64,000 nt of DNA from Chlorocebus sabaeus (GCF_047675955.1 NC_132910.1:90236923-90300922); one strand, 5' to 3'; shown: positions 9,456 to 20,984, numbered from the stretch's first letter. Program-made: numbers and translations. Notes: generated from the letters alone by a model not told the origin.

Positions 9456-10209
9456 ACCTAAAATTTTGGTCCCCTGTGTTAGAACAAGCTTTTCTTGAAG
9501 TCTTGATATGTTCTTAGTAAAAACTGCAGAGGTTTTTATGTTTACTTCAGAAATGTTTCTTTAAATTTTCAAACATCTTCTGAACTGCAGCTTTATAGTT
9601 TAGAGCAATTCTGTATTCTTGGCTTTTCCTGATGTGTCTGAATTGCTCCATTTAACCCAGAATTTCCCATGATTTTACTAAGAGCCATGTATTTCCTGCT
9701 CAAGGTACTAGTTTTCTTGTTTACATTTCTCTATAATATGGTGTACACTCATAACCTTGGACATACATTCTTCCTGTGTCAGCCTAAATTCAAGTAATTT
9801 TTCATCAGGTCCAACTTCCAAGTTATCTAAATGGGATTCCCATTAGGAGAAGCAATCTCATTGCAGGAAGTTTTCTTTGCCTTTTTGTTAATTGGCCCAA
9901 GAAACAAAGATTTTGCATCTTATGAAGATAATCCCTGTATTTCATGCTGTCTTTATTGGGGTTTTTGGTTACTTAGGAAAACTGGGCTTTGGAAGGGTTA
10001 AGGGTTTTGGATTTGTTTTGTTGTTGTTGTTGTTGTTTCCCATCCATGTAACTTTCTGTATTGCTTTTGAAATCTTTTTATTATTACTGTGGTTAAATTA
10101 ATGACTATTATTTCACAGTGACCTATGATTATGTTTTGATCAGGTGTTTTAAACCTTTTGATATCTTTGGTAGACTTTCCCAGGATCAAGTTCTAAATTA
10201 AGTCTTTCA
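9456..10209. other. Unassigned sequence, no gene recognised
   Basis: Non-repetitive by eye apart from (GTT)n at about 10018-10036. No credible frame or splice pattern was found; it may be a degraded old repeat. Confidence 0.4.
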
Positions 10210-10210
10210 G

Positions 10211-10478
10211 CTTGGCGCGGTGGCTCATGCCTGTAATCCCAGCACTTTGGGAGGCCGAGGTGGGTGGATCACTTGAGGTCAGAGTTCGAGACCAGCCGAA
10301 CCAACATGGAGAAACCCCGTTTCTACTAAAAATACAAAATTAGGCCAGGCGCAGTGGCTCATGCCTGTAATCCCAGCTACTCAGGAGGCTGAGACAGGAG
10401 AATTGCTTGAACCCCGAAGGCAGAGGTTGCAGAGAGTTGAGATCGCACTACTGCACTCCAGTCTCAGAAAAATAAAAA
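10211..10478 (+). mobile_element. Alu with a rearranged middle
   Basis: After the left arm and 'ATACAAAATTA' the sequence restarts with an Alu 5' start ('GGCCAGGCGCAGTGGCTCATG') and then jumps to right-arm sequence. A duplication like TAAGTCTTTC flanks the whole unit (about 10200 and 10482). Confidence 0.85.
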
Positions 10479-10860
10479 ATAAGTAAGTCTTTCTTGGCCT
10501 CCAACTAACTTTAGGATGTTCCACAGGGCACTGGACCTTCTCAAAGATTTCTGAAACAGAGACGCTGATCTAAATCAGGATTATTTGATATGATGAATTA
10601 TATGGAAAGCATTGACAAATAAGTGATTCTAGATCTTCTTTTCGTTACATTTATTGATATATTAATATGAATATTCCAAAAGTACATAAAACTCTTAGAA
10701 ATCTAATATGTCATCAGTCATAATTCTAGTATATGTTACATGCCACAAAAATAACTGAATTTGTCAACTGCTGATTATAAATAATGAACTTCATCAGATT
10801 CTTAACCATGGCTATTCTAAATCTTCATCATTCACCAGTTTTGATTCTTCTCTAAAAACA

Positions 10861-11250
10861 GGCTGGGCATGGTGGCTCACATCTGTAATCCCAGCACTTT
10901 GGGAGGCCGAGTTGGGCGGATCACGTGAGGTCAGGAGTTCGAGACCAGCCTGGTCAACATGGCTACTAAAAATACAAAATTTTAGTCTTTAATCTCTGGT
11001 CTCTACTAATTGTAGTCTTTGGTCTCTACTAATTTTAGTCTTTAGTGTCTACTAAAAATACAAAAATTACCCAAGGTAGTGGTATGCACCTGTAATCCCA
11101 GCTGCTTGGGAAGCTGAGACACAAGAATCGCTTGAACCCAGGAGGCGGAGGTTGCAGTGAGCCGACATCAGGCCACTGCACTCCAGCCTGGGCAATAGAG
11201 TGAAACTCCATCTCAAAAAATAAATAAAATTTAAAAATAAATAAAAATAA
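10861..11250 (+). mobile_element. Alu with an internal minisatellite
   Basis: Plus-strand Alu whose 'TCTCTACTAAAAATAC' linker has expanded at about 10964-11062, with a long A-rich tail to 11250. Confidence 0.88.
10964..11062 (+). repeat. Short minisatellite inside the Alu linker
   Basis: Three imperfect units built on 'TAGTCTTT ... TCTCTACTAA' separate the two halves of the Alu. Confidence 0.8.
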
Positions 11251-12950
11251 AAATATCTGCAATCAGATTCATGGAAAAGACTTGTACAATTAAATATACA
11301 TTTCTAATAACTTTAAGCTCAATGAACTAAAAATTTTCCAGAATTCTAATGAAGAAATTGATTAGTTAGAAAAACTGCTAATTAAGATTAAGCAACACAA
11401 AATATGAGATTAAATAATCAACGATATTTTTATGACTTTTATTTGAAACATTGTTGGTTCTTTACTTAAATGTTCAGTTTTCCAGATTTAAGAAAACTTT
11501 TTCTCTTAAAGTATCAATCATTTACAGTAATTTGGTAAGATAATACTTCTCTCAACAAAAGTGAAAGCATTTACTTTTTCTCCCTACTTGATCCCTCTGC
11601 ATTAGGTATTGGTTAAGTAAAATTCAGAAACTATTCATGAGTCTTCTTATTTTTCTGATAATATAGTGTTGTTACTCTAAGTTCACAAAAATCTGCTCTC
11701 TTTATAACAGGATACAATTGGAAACATTAGTTATATTGCCAAGGCTTTGACTGGAATATCATATTTAAGAATGTGCACAAAACGTCTGGGTTCAGGTGTT
11801 CCCATCCTTACAGTGAGAGAACATAATCTGTCACTTCTTGGCTGGCCCAGGAACCTTACGGCTGTAGGTGAAATCTAATGCCTGCCTTGGTTTGGCTTCC
11901 TAGTCTTGAAAGTTCATAAATCTGAGATTTCTTTGTGGCCAACAGCTATTCTTGCTGCACTTAAGTAAATAATCAGACAAAAAAACTGTTAAAACTATTT
12001 TATAAACAAATTTGTCTTATTCTGATTATCTCTGGTAGAAACTGGGATGACTATAAAGAGAAAAGTTACATTTCTAAAGAAAAGCTATACTGTATCTGTT
12101 ATTAGACTGTAGCCCTGTACACTGTATTTGAGTTTTTATTATCTACCTGCAAACTGGCCTAGATTCTAAATTCTTCTAGCTTCCTCCAATCCAAATTTCT
12201 TCCACAGAATTATTAAAACAGAAATTGCTCTGTTCCTGAAGCCCTATAAGCTGAAACTCGATGAATTTTAAGGGACAAGTCTGGTACTCGAAGTCTGAGC
12301 CACACAGAAAAGTTCACCAAACTGCCCAATGCTTTAACCAGAGATATTCAAACTGCAAGCCAGGACAAGAAGTCGATGGTTCCGCACTATGGACAGCTTT
12401 TCCCAAGATAACTGAACAAGGGGAGACTCTTACCCTTCTTAAGGCGCAGCTTTTTCACTTGGCAAGATAATGTTGTAATTGAAATTTCACAATCAGCAGC
12501 TTCTACTGGTAACTTGACAGAACTTGACCTAAGAGATCCTTCAGTCCATCTAGTGGGTGACTCTGGCAACATCCCTAAAAAAATTGTTCACACTCTGCTT
12601 TAATTCAACCCAGTTATGGAATACCGAATGATAACATTGCTCTGCATTAGCTATTGGTTAAGTAAAGAAATGTCTGTGCTATTACTAATACTACACAATT
12701 TACCTGGATAAATTCCTTTGAGGAAGTTGAGACTCATATGTAAAATAAGAAAACAGACCACATGGTCACAACAGGTCTGATCTAGTTTTCCATGGTCACT
12801 TGGTTTATTCAACTGACTGCCCTTAGGTCTAGCTTCATGGCTCAAAACCATTACGTAAACTGGTATTATCATATTATTATTAAGTTTACTTTGTATTTTC
12901 CTTTTTAAACTTTGTACATGTTATTTGTTACATTTCTGTAGAAGTACTAC
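11251..12950. other. Unassigned AT-rich sequence, possibly ERV-derived
   Basis: No gene recognised. Short frames (12261-12470 plus; 12387-12572 minus) have no domain I know. Position ahead of an LTR-like 3' end at about 12955-14232 makes an old retroviral internal region possible, but no pol or env motif is certain. A 27-bp direct repeat lies inside it. Confidence 0.35.
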
Positions 12951-13254
12951 TCCCAACAGAATTATACCGGGCTGGCCCTACACCCTGAGATGATAGCCTA
13001 CATTTAAGGAACAGACAAAAACTGATCTTAATAACGGATTTCTGGCAGACTTAGCCTGAGAATCACTCCCTCCAAACTTCCCTTGTTGCTCAAATGTGAC
13101 TGAAGGGGTCCTGACACTGACTCCTAGTTTGCCAAGCACTCCCTCCAACATGGGACCATACCAACAACCCAGGACAGGTCCATCCTGGCACCTAAAGATA
13201 ATTAAAACCTAACTACAAGATGACTGATCAGTGATGCTTCCAAAGAAAGATCCT

Positions 13255-13396
13255 TTTTGTTTTGTTTTGTTTGTTTTTCTAGAGACAGGGTCTCACCATG
13301 TTGCCCAGGTGGGTCTCAAACTCCTGGGCTCAAGCAATCCTCCTGCCTCTGCCTCCCAAAGTGCTAGAATTACAGGCATGAGCCACTGTGCCTGGG
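13255..13396 (-). mobile_element. Alu monomer
   Basis: Minus-strand single Alu arm with a GTTTT-type head. Confidence 0.8.
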
Positions 13397-13552
13397 TCTA
13401 AAGAAAGATTTTGATCAAAAGAGAGAAAAGTGAAAGTTGTTAGAATTAAAATTGAGTCATTTGTGTTAAAAGCCCTGACAAATGGAGCCAGAGAAAGTCA
13501 TGAAAGGAGGGTTCGCATGCAAGAATACCTGATTTAAAAAAATAACTATTGC

Positions 13553-13892
13553 CTGGGCATAGTGGCTCACGCCTGTAATCCCAGCACTTTGGGAGGCAGA
13601 GACAGGCAGGCCACACTCGTAATCCCAGCACTTTGGGAGGCAGAGGTGGGTGGATCACTTGAGTTCAGGAGTTTGAGACCAGCCTGGCCAACATGATGAA
13701 ACCCCATTCCTACTAAAAATACAAAAATTAGCTAGGCGTGGTGGCGCAGGCCTGTCGTCCCAGCTATGTGGAAAGCTGAGGCAGGAGAATTGCTTGAACC
13801 CAGGAGGCAGACATTGCAGCAAGCCGAGATTGTACCTCTGCACTCCAACCTGGGCAACAGAGCGAGATTACATCTCCAAAAAAAAAAAAAAA
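13553..13892 (+). mobile_element. Alu with a duplicated 5' segment
   Basis: The 'TAATCCCAGCACTTTGGGAG' segment occurs twice, at about 13577 and 13620, before a normal Alu body. Confidence 0.88.
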
Positions 13893-14249
13893 TTGATCAC
13901 AAAAAAACCCATAAAGGCCACAACCTTGCACAAAGGCAATTGCAACCTTACACACACAAAAAATACTTCTGCAAGGATATCTGCCCAGTAACTTCGTGTC
14001 CAACCTCAGATTGGCACCACTCTTGTCATTGATCTTTATAGCCAAAGAAAACTGATTTAAAACGATGATGTAATCCTCCTCATTTTTCCTTTAAAAATCT
14101 ATGTCTTACTTTACCTCCCTGAATATGTACATAGTTTACTATGGTATGCATATTTCCATTATAATGCCCATTCCTGAATAAATATTGTTTTCTTTCAGAG
14201 GGACTCTCTGTCTTTTATTTAGGTTGACAGAACAATCTGTATGTAAAAG

Positions 14250-14484
14250 ATGAATTTAGAACTTGATTTCTCACCATACACAGAAGTTAATTCAAAATAG
14301 ATGATAAAATCTAACTATTAGAGTTAAAACTATAAAACTTCTAGAAAACAGAAAAATCTCAAGATCTGGAATTAGGCAGAGAGTTCTTACATAAGACAAC
14401 AAAATCATGATCTATAAAAGAAAAAATTCAGAAACCACACTTCATTAAAATTTAAACTAATTACACTTTAAAAGATGTCAATCA

Positions 14485-14487
<3 letters not shown>
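14250..14487 (+). mobile_element. L1M fragment, ORF2 3' end
   Basis: Decayed L1 ORF2 C-terminal coding sequence in plus orientation. It continues at 14815, 15283, 15738, 16191 and 17456 between later insertions. Confidence 0.65.
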
Positions 14488-14516
<29 letters not shown>

Positions 14517-14814
14517 GAGACGGAGTCTCGCTCTGTTGCCTAGACTGGAGTGCAGTGGAGCAATCTCAGCTCACTGCAACCTCCACCTCCTGGGTTCAAG
14601 TGATTCTCCAACCTCAGCCTCCTAAGTAGTTGGGACTACAGGTGCACACTACCACACCGGCTAATTTTTGTATTTTCAGTAGAGATGAAAATCTCTACTG
14701 AGATTGGGGTTTTACCACGTTGGCCAGGCTGGTCTCAAATGCCTGACCTAGAGATCTGCCCATCTTGGCCTCCCAAAGTGCTGGGATTACAGGTGTGAGC
14801 CACCGCGCCCAGCC
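14488..14814 (-). mobile_element. Alu with a templated inverted insertion
   Basis: Full-length minus-strand Alu. At 14677-14700 it carries a 10-bp inverted repeat around a 4-base loop that normal Alus lack. Confidence 0.92.
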
Positions 14815-14959
14815 ACCAATTTTTTAAGCAATGAAAAGACCAGCAACAGACTGTGAAGAAATATTTGCAGATCATATATCTATTAAAGAACTTACATCCA
14901 GAATATATTTAAAAAAAAAAAAACCTTCTTACAACTCAGTAAGTCAAACAACCCAATTT
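14815..14959 (+). mobile_element. L1M fragment (continuation)
   Basis: 'AATATTTGCAGATCATATATC' and following text match the ORF2 end/3' region of old L1s. Confidence 0.6.
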
Positions 14960-15264
14960 TATTATATTATATTTTATTTTTTTGAGACAGAGCCTTGCTC
15001 TGTCGCTAGGCTGGAGTGCAGTGTTGCAATCTCAGCTCACTGCAACCTCCGCCTCCCAGGTTTATGCAATTACCCTACCTCAGCCTTCTGAGTAGCTGAG
15101 ATTATAGGCATGCGCCACCACCTCCAGCTAATTTTTGTATTTTTAGTAGAAACAGGGTTTTGCCATGTTGGCCAGGCTGGTCTTGAACTCCTGACCTCAG
15201 GTGATCCACCCACCCCGACCTCCCAAAGTGCTGGAGTTACAGGCATGAGTCACCACACCCAGCC
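14960..15264 (-). mobile_element. AluS-like element
   Basis: Minus-strand Alu inside the L1. CAAACAACCCAATTTT is duplicated at about 14945-14960 and 15265-15280. Confidence 0.92.
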
Positions 15265-15326
15265 CAAACAACCCAATTTTAAAAGGAGCAAAAGATCTGA
15301 ATAGCGATGTCATAAAAAAAAAAAAA

Positions 15327-15737
15327 TGGGTCAGATACAGTGGCTCATGCTTGTAATCCCACCACTTTGGTAGGTCAACACAGGAAGATCTCTTGAGCCC
15401 AGGGGTTCAAGAGTAGCCTGGGCAATGCAGTGAGACCCCCATCTCTACAAAAAATAAAAATTAAAAATTAACCTGGCATGGTGGTATGCACCTGCATTCC
15501 CCATTCCCAACTACTCAAGAGGCTGAGGTAGGGGGACTGCTTGAGCCCAGGAAGTCAAGGCTACAGGGAGCTCTGGTCGCACCACTGCACTCCAGCCTGG
15601 GCAACAGAGTGAGACCCTGTCTTTTGCCCATTTATGCCAAGAGTTCCATTACTGGAATGCTAAACTTGTGGGAATTATTAATATCCTACTGCTCAAGGTA
15701 ATCGCCAAGGTCTGATTTTTCACCAAAAAAAAAAAAA
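15327..15737 (+). mobile_element. Alu with extra unique sequence before its A-tail
   Basis: Alu body to about 15621, then roughly 100 bp of unrelated sequence (from 'TTTTGCCCATTTATGCC'), then a 13-base A-run. L1 text resumes after it. Confidence 0.75.
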
Positions 15738-15897
15738 TTGCAACTTTAGACATAAATAGGTCAAGAAAAAAAGACACATGAAAAGATGCTCAATACTATG
15801 AGTCATAAGGAAAATTAAAATTAAATCACAATGACTCCACTAAACAGTATACAGAGAAAAAAAGAAAAAAAAAAAAAAACACAACGAATCACCAAAA
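15738..15897 (+). mobile_element. L1M fragment (continuation)
   Basis: 'GACACATGAAAAGATGCTCA' is a familiar L1 3' segment, ending in an A-rich run. Confidence 0.7.
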
Positions 15898-15900
15898 TCA

Positions 15901-16190
15901 GACTGGGCATGGTGGCTCACGCCTGTAATCCTAGCACTTTGGGAGGCCAAGGCCGAAGGATTGCCTGAGCTCAGGATTCGAGACCAGCCTGGGCAACATG
16001 GTGAAACCCCGTCTCCACTAAAAGTACAAAAAATCAGCTAAGCATAGTTGTGCTCAGCTGTAATTCCAGCAGCTTGGGAGCTGAGGCATGAGAATTGCTT
16101 GAACCCAGGAGGGAGAGGTTGCAGTGAGCTTAGAATGCTCCACTGCACTCCAGCCTGGGCGGCAGAGTGACTCAAAGACAAACAAACACA
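15901..16190 (+). mobile_element. AluS-like element
   Basis: Plus-strand Alu with a tail of CAAA units, inserted in the L1. Confidence 0.9.
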
Positions 16191-16508
16191 TTCATATCCA
16201 TTAGAACAGCTATAATTTTTTAAAAAGACAATAATAAGTGTTGGCAAAGATATGAAGAAAACTGGAACTCTCAAACATTGCTGTTAGCAATATAAGATGT
16301 TACGGCCACTTTGGGAAACAGTTTGGCAGTGTCCTAAAAAGCTAAACATATGATGCTGTAATTTTACTCCTAGATAGCTAACCAAGAGAAACAAAACCAT
16401 ATGTTCACATAAAGACTTGTACTCTAATGTTTGAGTATTATTCAAAAGAGTCAAAAACTGGAAATAATCGAAACACCTTTATACTGGTCAACAGTTAAAG
16501 TGTGTTAC
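16191..16508 (+). mobile_element. L1M fragment (continuation)
   Basis: 'AAGTGTTGGCAAAGATATGA', 'ACATTGCTGTTAGCAATATA' and 'TTTGGGAAACAGTTTGGCAG' are L1 3'-region landmarks in order. Confidence 0.8.
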
Positions 16509-17455
16509 AGTAATCTCCCCTAACCTACAGCTTTACTTTCCAGTTTCAGTTACCCACAGTCCAACATGTTCTGAAAATGATAAATGGGGCCGGGCGCGGT
16601 GGCTCACGCCTGTAATCCCTGCACTTTGGGAGGCCGAGGCGGGCAGATCACGAGGTCAGGAGATCGAGACCATCCTGGCTAACCCGGTGAAACCCCATCT
16701 CTACTAAAATACAAAAAAATGCGCCGGGCGCAGTGGCGGGCGCCTGTAGTCCCAGCTACTCAGGAGGCTGAGGGAGGAGAATGGCGTGAACCCGGGAGGC
16801 GGAGCTTGCAGTGAGCTTGCAGTGAGCCACCGCACTCCAGCCTGGGCAACTGAGCGAGACTCCGCCTCAAAAAAAAAAAAAAAAGATAAATGGAAAATTT
16901 CAGAAATAAACAATCTATGTTTTAAATTGTGTGCCATTCTGAATAGCATGATGAAAACTCATACCATGCCGCTCTGCCTCGGACGTGAATCATCCCTTTA
17001 TCCACCATATTCACGCTGTCTACACTACCTGCTTAGTGGCCATCTCAGCTATCAGATCAACTAGTATCGTAGTGCTAGTGTTCAAGTAACCCTTATTTTA
17101 CTTAATAATGGCTCAAATGTTCAAGAGTAATGAGGATGACAATTTGGATATGCCAAAGAGAAGCTGTAAAATATTTCTTTTAAGTGAAAAAGTGAAAGTT
17201 CTCAATTTAATAAGAAAAAAAACTTTATGCTGAGTTTGCTAACATCTACAGTAAGAAATCTTCCATCTATGAAATTGTGAATAGCATATTGTTGTAACTA
17301 TTCTATCATACTGTTTTTAATCTCTTATTATGCCTGATTAACAAACTAAACTAGGTATACAGATACAAAAAAATATATAAGATTCAATACTACCTGAGAT
17401 TTCAGGCATCCACTGGGGGTCTTGGAATGTATCCCACATAGATAAGGGGGGGGAT
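16509..17455 (+). mobile_element. Tigger DNA transposon, internally deleted
   Basis: Ends are a decayed inverted pair: left 'CAGTAATCTCCCCTAACC' and right '...CCACATAGATAAGGGGGGG'. Inside are 'AACCCTTATTTTACTTAATAATGGC', given here only as the leader to a short coding relic at about 17108-17290 whose translation resembles the N-terminal DNA-binding region of a pogo/Tigger transposase, then a jump to the 3' end. The catalytic region is missing. An AluY splits it at 16588-16884. Confidence 0.82.
16588..16884 (+). mobile_element. AluY inside the Tigger element
   Basis: Well-preserved AluY. GATAAATGG is duplicated at 16579-16587 and 16885-16893. 'GAGCTTGCAGT' is doubled in the right arm. Confidence 0.94.
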
Positions 17456-17830
17456 TTTCATATACTCATACAAAGAAATACTATTCCAAAATAAAAAGGA
17501 ACAAAAAACTGATAAACGCTACAATATGAATGAATCCCAAAAACATTATGTCAAGTGAAAGAAGCCAGATACGAAAGACTACATATTGTACAATTCCATT
17601 TATACAATTCCAAAATATCCAGAAAAAGCAAATGAATTAAGACAAAACCAATCAGTGATTGCCTGAGACTGGGGCTGGGAATAAAGGTTAACTGCAAACA
17701 GGCTGGAGGGAATTTTGGAGGCAATGGAAATGTTCGAAAACTAGCTCAAGGTGATAGTTTCAAATTCTATATATTTACTAAAAAGTATTGAATTATATAC
17801 TCAAAATGGATAATTTTTTTGGTATCAGGT
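17456..17830 (+). mobile_element. L1M 3' end, first copy
   Basis: 'ATTATGTCAAGTGAAAGAAG', 'CCATTTATACAATTCC' and 'AGTATTGAATTATATACTC' follow L1M 3' UTR order to its end. Confidence 0.8.
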
Positions 17831-17844
17831 AAGTCAAAAGCTAA

Positions 17845-18026
17845 TTTATTAAAAAGTGTACATACCCAAAGAAATGACATCTACACAAAAACACGAATAT
17901 TCATAGCAGCATAATAGCCCAAAAAAATAGAATCTTAAATGTCCATCAACTGATGCAGAGATAAATAAAATGTAATATATCCCTAAATAGAATATTACTC
18001 AGCAATAAAAAAAAAAAGTGACTATA
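17845..18026 (+). mobile_element. L1M 3' region, second copy
   Basis: 'ATTCATAGCAGC', 'GTCCATCAACTGATG' and 'ATATTACTCAGCAATAAAA' begin an L1M 3' region again, just after the previous L1 end. It continues at 18840 and 19597. Confidence 0.82.
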
Positions 18027-18325
18027 GGCTGGGTGCAGTGGCTCATATCTGGAATCCCAGCACTTTGGGAGGCTGAGGCGGGTGGATCACGGGGGTCAGG
18101 AGATCGAGACCATCCTGGCTAACACAGTGAAATCCCATCTCTACTAAAAATACAAAAAATTAGCTGGGCATAGTGGCACGTGCCTGTAGTCCCAGCTACC
18201 TGGCAGGCTGAGGCAAGAGAATCACTTGAACCCAGGAGGCAGAGGTTGCAGTGAGGCGAGATCGTGCCACTGCACTCCAGTCTGGGCAACAGAGCGAGAC
18301 TCCATCTCAAAAAAAAAAAAAAAAA
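18027..18325 (+). mobile_element. Alu in the second L1M
   Basis: Full length. AAAAAGTGACTATA / AAAAAGTGACCATA flank it. Confidence 0.92.
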
Positions 18326-18355
18326 GTGACCATAAAAAATTTTTTTAATTAAAAA

Positions 18356-18488
18356 GGACCAGGTACAGTGGCTCACGCCTGAAATCCCAGCACTTTGAGA
18401 GGCCAAAGCGGGAGGATTGCTTGAGCCCAGGAGTTCAAGACTACCCTAGGCAATATGGTGAAACCCCATCTCTATAAAAAAGAAAATA
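18356..18488 (+). mobile_element. Left-arm Alu piece
   Basis: Single plus-strand Alu arm ending in 'CATCTCTATAAAAAAGAAAATA', next to a full Alu. Confidence 0.82.
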
Positions 18489-18492
18489 GATT

Positions 18493-18839
18493 GGCTGGGC
18501 ACGGTGGCTCACCCCTGTAATCCCGGCACTTTGAGAGGCCGAGGCGGGTGGATCACGAGGTCAGGAGATCAAGACCATGCTGGCTAACATGGTGAAACCC
18601 CGTCTCTACTAAAAATACCAAAAAAAAAAAAAAAAAATTAGCCGGGTGTTGTAGCATACACCTGTGGTCCCAGTTACTCAAGAGATTGAGGCAGGAGAAT
18701 AGCTTGAACCAGCAGAGGTTACAGTGAGCCAGATCGTACCACTGCACTCCAGCCTAGGCGACAGAGCGAGACTATGTCTCAAAAAAAGAAAAATAAAAAA
18801 AGAAGAAAACAGATGAAACTAAAAAAGAAAAAAAAAAAG
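18493..18839 (+). mobile_element. Alu with a long A-rich tail
   Basis: Plus-strand Alu with a 17-base A-run in its middle linker and a tail of A with G and T interruptions to 18839. Confidence 0.9.
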
Positions 18840-19108
18840 AAATGAAGTACCGACACATATTACAACATGGATATACTTTGAAAGCATTATGCTAAGCGAA
18901 AGAAGCCAGTCACAAAAGACCACATATATGGTTTCATTTATATAAAATGTCCGGAATAGTCTAATCTATAAAGATAGAAAGTCGATGTTGCATAGGACTG
19001 GAGTGCTGAGGGAAAATGAAAAGCGACTGCTAATGGATATGGGGATCTTTTGGGGGATGATTAAAATGCTCTAAAATTGATTATAGTGATGACTGCACAA
19101 CTTTGAAT
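18840..19108 (+). mobile_element. L1M 3' region, second copy (continuation)
   Basis: 'AATGAAGTACCGACACATAT', 'AGAAGCCAGTCACAAAAGAC' and 'AAAATTGATTATAGTGATG' follow on from the piece ending at 18026. Confidence 0.85.
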
Positions 19109-19112
19109 ATAC

Positions 19113-19596
19113 AGTCGGCCCTCCACATCCATAAGTTCTGAATCCATGGATTCAATCAATGAGGTACAGAAACTACTAAAAAAAATTGTCTGTAAATGAA
19201 CATGTAGAGACTTTTTTCCTGATCATTATCCCTAAACAACACAGTATAACAACTATTTACATAGCATCCACATTGTATTAGGTAGTATAAGTAATCTGGA
19301 GATGATTTAAAGCATACAAGAGGATATGCATAGTTTATATGCAAATAATATGTCGTTTTTATTTCTTCATTTTTCCTAAGAGACAGAATTTTGCTCTGTC
19401 ACCCAGGCTGGTGTCCAAACTCTGGTCTCACGAGATCCTCCCACCTCAACCTCCTGAATAACTGGGATTACAGGCACAGGCCACCGCATCGAGCAACTAT
19501 GCCATTTTATTTTAGGGACCTGAGCATCCATAGATTCTAGTATCTGAGAAAGGTCCTAGAACCAACCCCCAACAGATACCGATGGACAACCGTACT
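19113..19596. mobile_element. Tigger-type MITE
   Basis: Left end CAGTCGGCCCTCCACATCC and right end ...GATACCGATGGACAACCG are decayed inverted ends next to TA dinucleotides, as for Tc1/mariner-class insertions. It sits in the L1M 3' UTR and carries an Alu arm at 19377-19494. Confidence 0.82.
19377..19494 (-). mobile_element. Alu monomer inside the MITE
   Basis: Minus-strand single Alu arm. Confidence 0.8.
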
Positions 19597-19728
19597 TAAA
19601 AACCACTGAATTGTTCACCTGCAAAATGGAGTAATTTTTTTTTAATTAATTAATAAGCCCACTAAACTGTATACTTTGAACTGACTAGTATGTGAATTAT
19701 ATCACAATGACGTTGTTACCCCCTCCAA
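19597..19728 (+). mobile_element. L1M 3' end, second copy
   Basis: 'AAAACCACTGAATTGTTCAC' and 'GTATGTGAATTATATCACAA' complete the L1M 3' UTR. Confidence 0.85.
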
Positions 19729-19980
19729 AAATGGTATACAACATGAGCAGGTAAAGCCATTAACATTAGCAAGACCCTACAGGCCACAGGTACCAATCTG
19801 TTTACTTAGGATAGAAAAATCCCAAAGTTACAAATTCTCTCCAACCATACTCAAGCTATTTTGTAAATGAGTATTTATGTCTGAAATAAGAGACAATGAT
19901 TAATCCAATGAGTTAAATCACTAAACTTAAAAATAGGTTGACATAAATATTCAAATTTCAAATGCCCAGGATAGTCCAAG

Positions 19981-20292
19981 TTTTTTTTTTTTTTTTTTTT
20001 TTTTTTTTGGAGACAGGATTTTGCTCTTGTCGCCCAGGCTGGAGTGCAATGGCCCGATCTCGGCTCACTGCAACCTCCACCTCCTGGGTTCAAGCAATTC
20101 TCCTGCCTCAGCCTCCTGAGTAGCTAGGATTATAGGCGCCCGCCATCGCGCCCGGCTGATTTTTGTATTTTTAGTAGAGATGGGGTTTCACCATATTGGT
20201 CAGGCTGGTCTTGAACTCCTGACCTCAGGTGATCCGCCCACCTCTGCCTCCCAAAGTGCTGGGATTACAGGCGTGAGCCACCACGCCCTACC
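19981..20292 (-). mobile_element. AluS-like element
   Basis: Minus-strand Alu with a 28-base T head. Confidence 0.92.
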
Positions 20293-20984
20293 TGATATTC
20301 CAATTTTCCATTTCATGTGTTTAACTACTAGATATCGTCTCAATAATATTTACATGAATATACTGTGTACACTGTAATGCTCTATAAAAAGTTTTGTTAT
20401 TCCTAAACTCCGTTAAATGTAATTTAACGGTTTCCAGTCCTATATAAGTCATTCTACCTTTTGAAGAAACTCCGAAACACAAATATCAATCCTTTCTTAG
20501 TAAAGCATACATCCTTCTCTGATTCTGGCACGAAAGAAAGTGCATAATTTACTTCTGGATAGAGAGTCACAGATAAAAAGGAAAGCAAATCTGATTATCA
20601 AGCACACGATTACTGTTCTCTCATCACCGGATTAAAATTTAAACCATTAAGCTGAAGTAAACGTTCATGAACATAAGAAAGGGGGGAATTTTTAACAGTT
20701 TTACAATGACGCGTCCTCCTCTTCCTCATTTAATGAAGTACTAAGAACTTAAAGGCTATTCTACAGCGAATCTGGCTCCTAGAAAGAGTCCATCCAGGAT
20801 GCTGACAGAGGGAAAAGATTAGAAACTGTGCGATCTGGACTATTCTTGGTGTTACGGAGTATTTTTTCGGTCCTTTACGGACATGGAATAAAAATGCCCA
20901 AAAGGAGCAAGAGAGAGGGCTCGGATGCCCTGATCACAAAGCTCCTGGGGTAGAGACAGCATCCAGCCCTGGCAGAGCCCTCCC
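20293..20984. other. Unassigned single-copy-looking sequence before the CpG island
   Basis: No repeat recognised. In the direction of the predicted minus-strand gene this is early intron 1. G+C content rises from about 20900. Confidence 0.4.

Larger units (their letters stand above)
12955..14232 (+). mobile_element. Probable old ERV LTR split by Alu sequence
   Basis: The plus strand has an AATAAA signal near 14178, followed at about 40-50 bp by 'TTTAGGTTGACAG', an LTR-like end. Upstream sequence is rich in short CT/CA stretches like an R-U3 region. Alu pieces interrupt it at 13255-13396 and 13553-13892. The family was not identified. Confidence 0.4.

Noticed and set aside
12261..12572. Frames at 12261-12470 (+) and 12387-12572 (-) as a retroviral env remnant
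   Set aside because: Possible by position near an LTR-like end, but no env motif can be named with confidence; kept only as a low-confidence remark.
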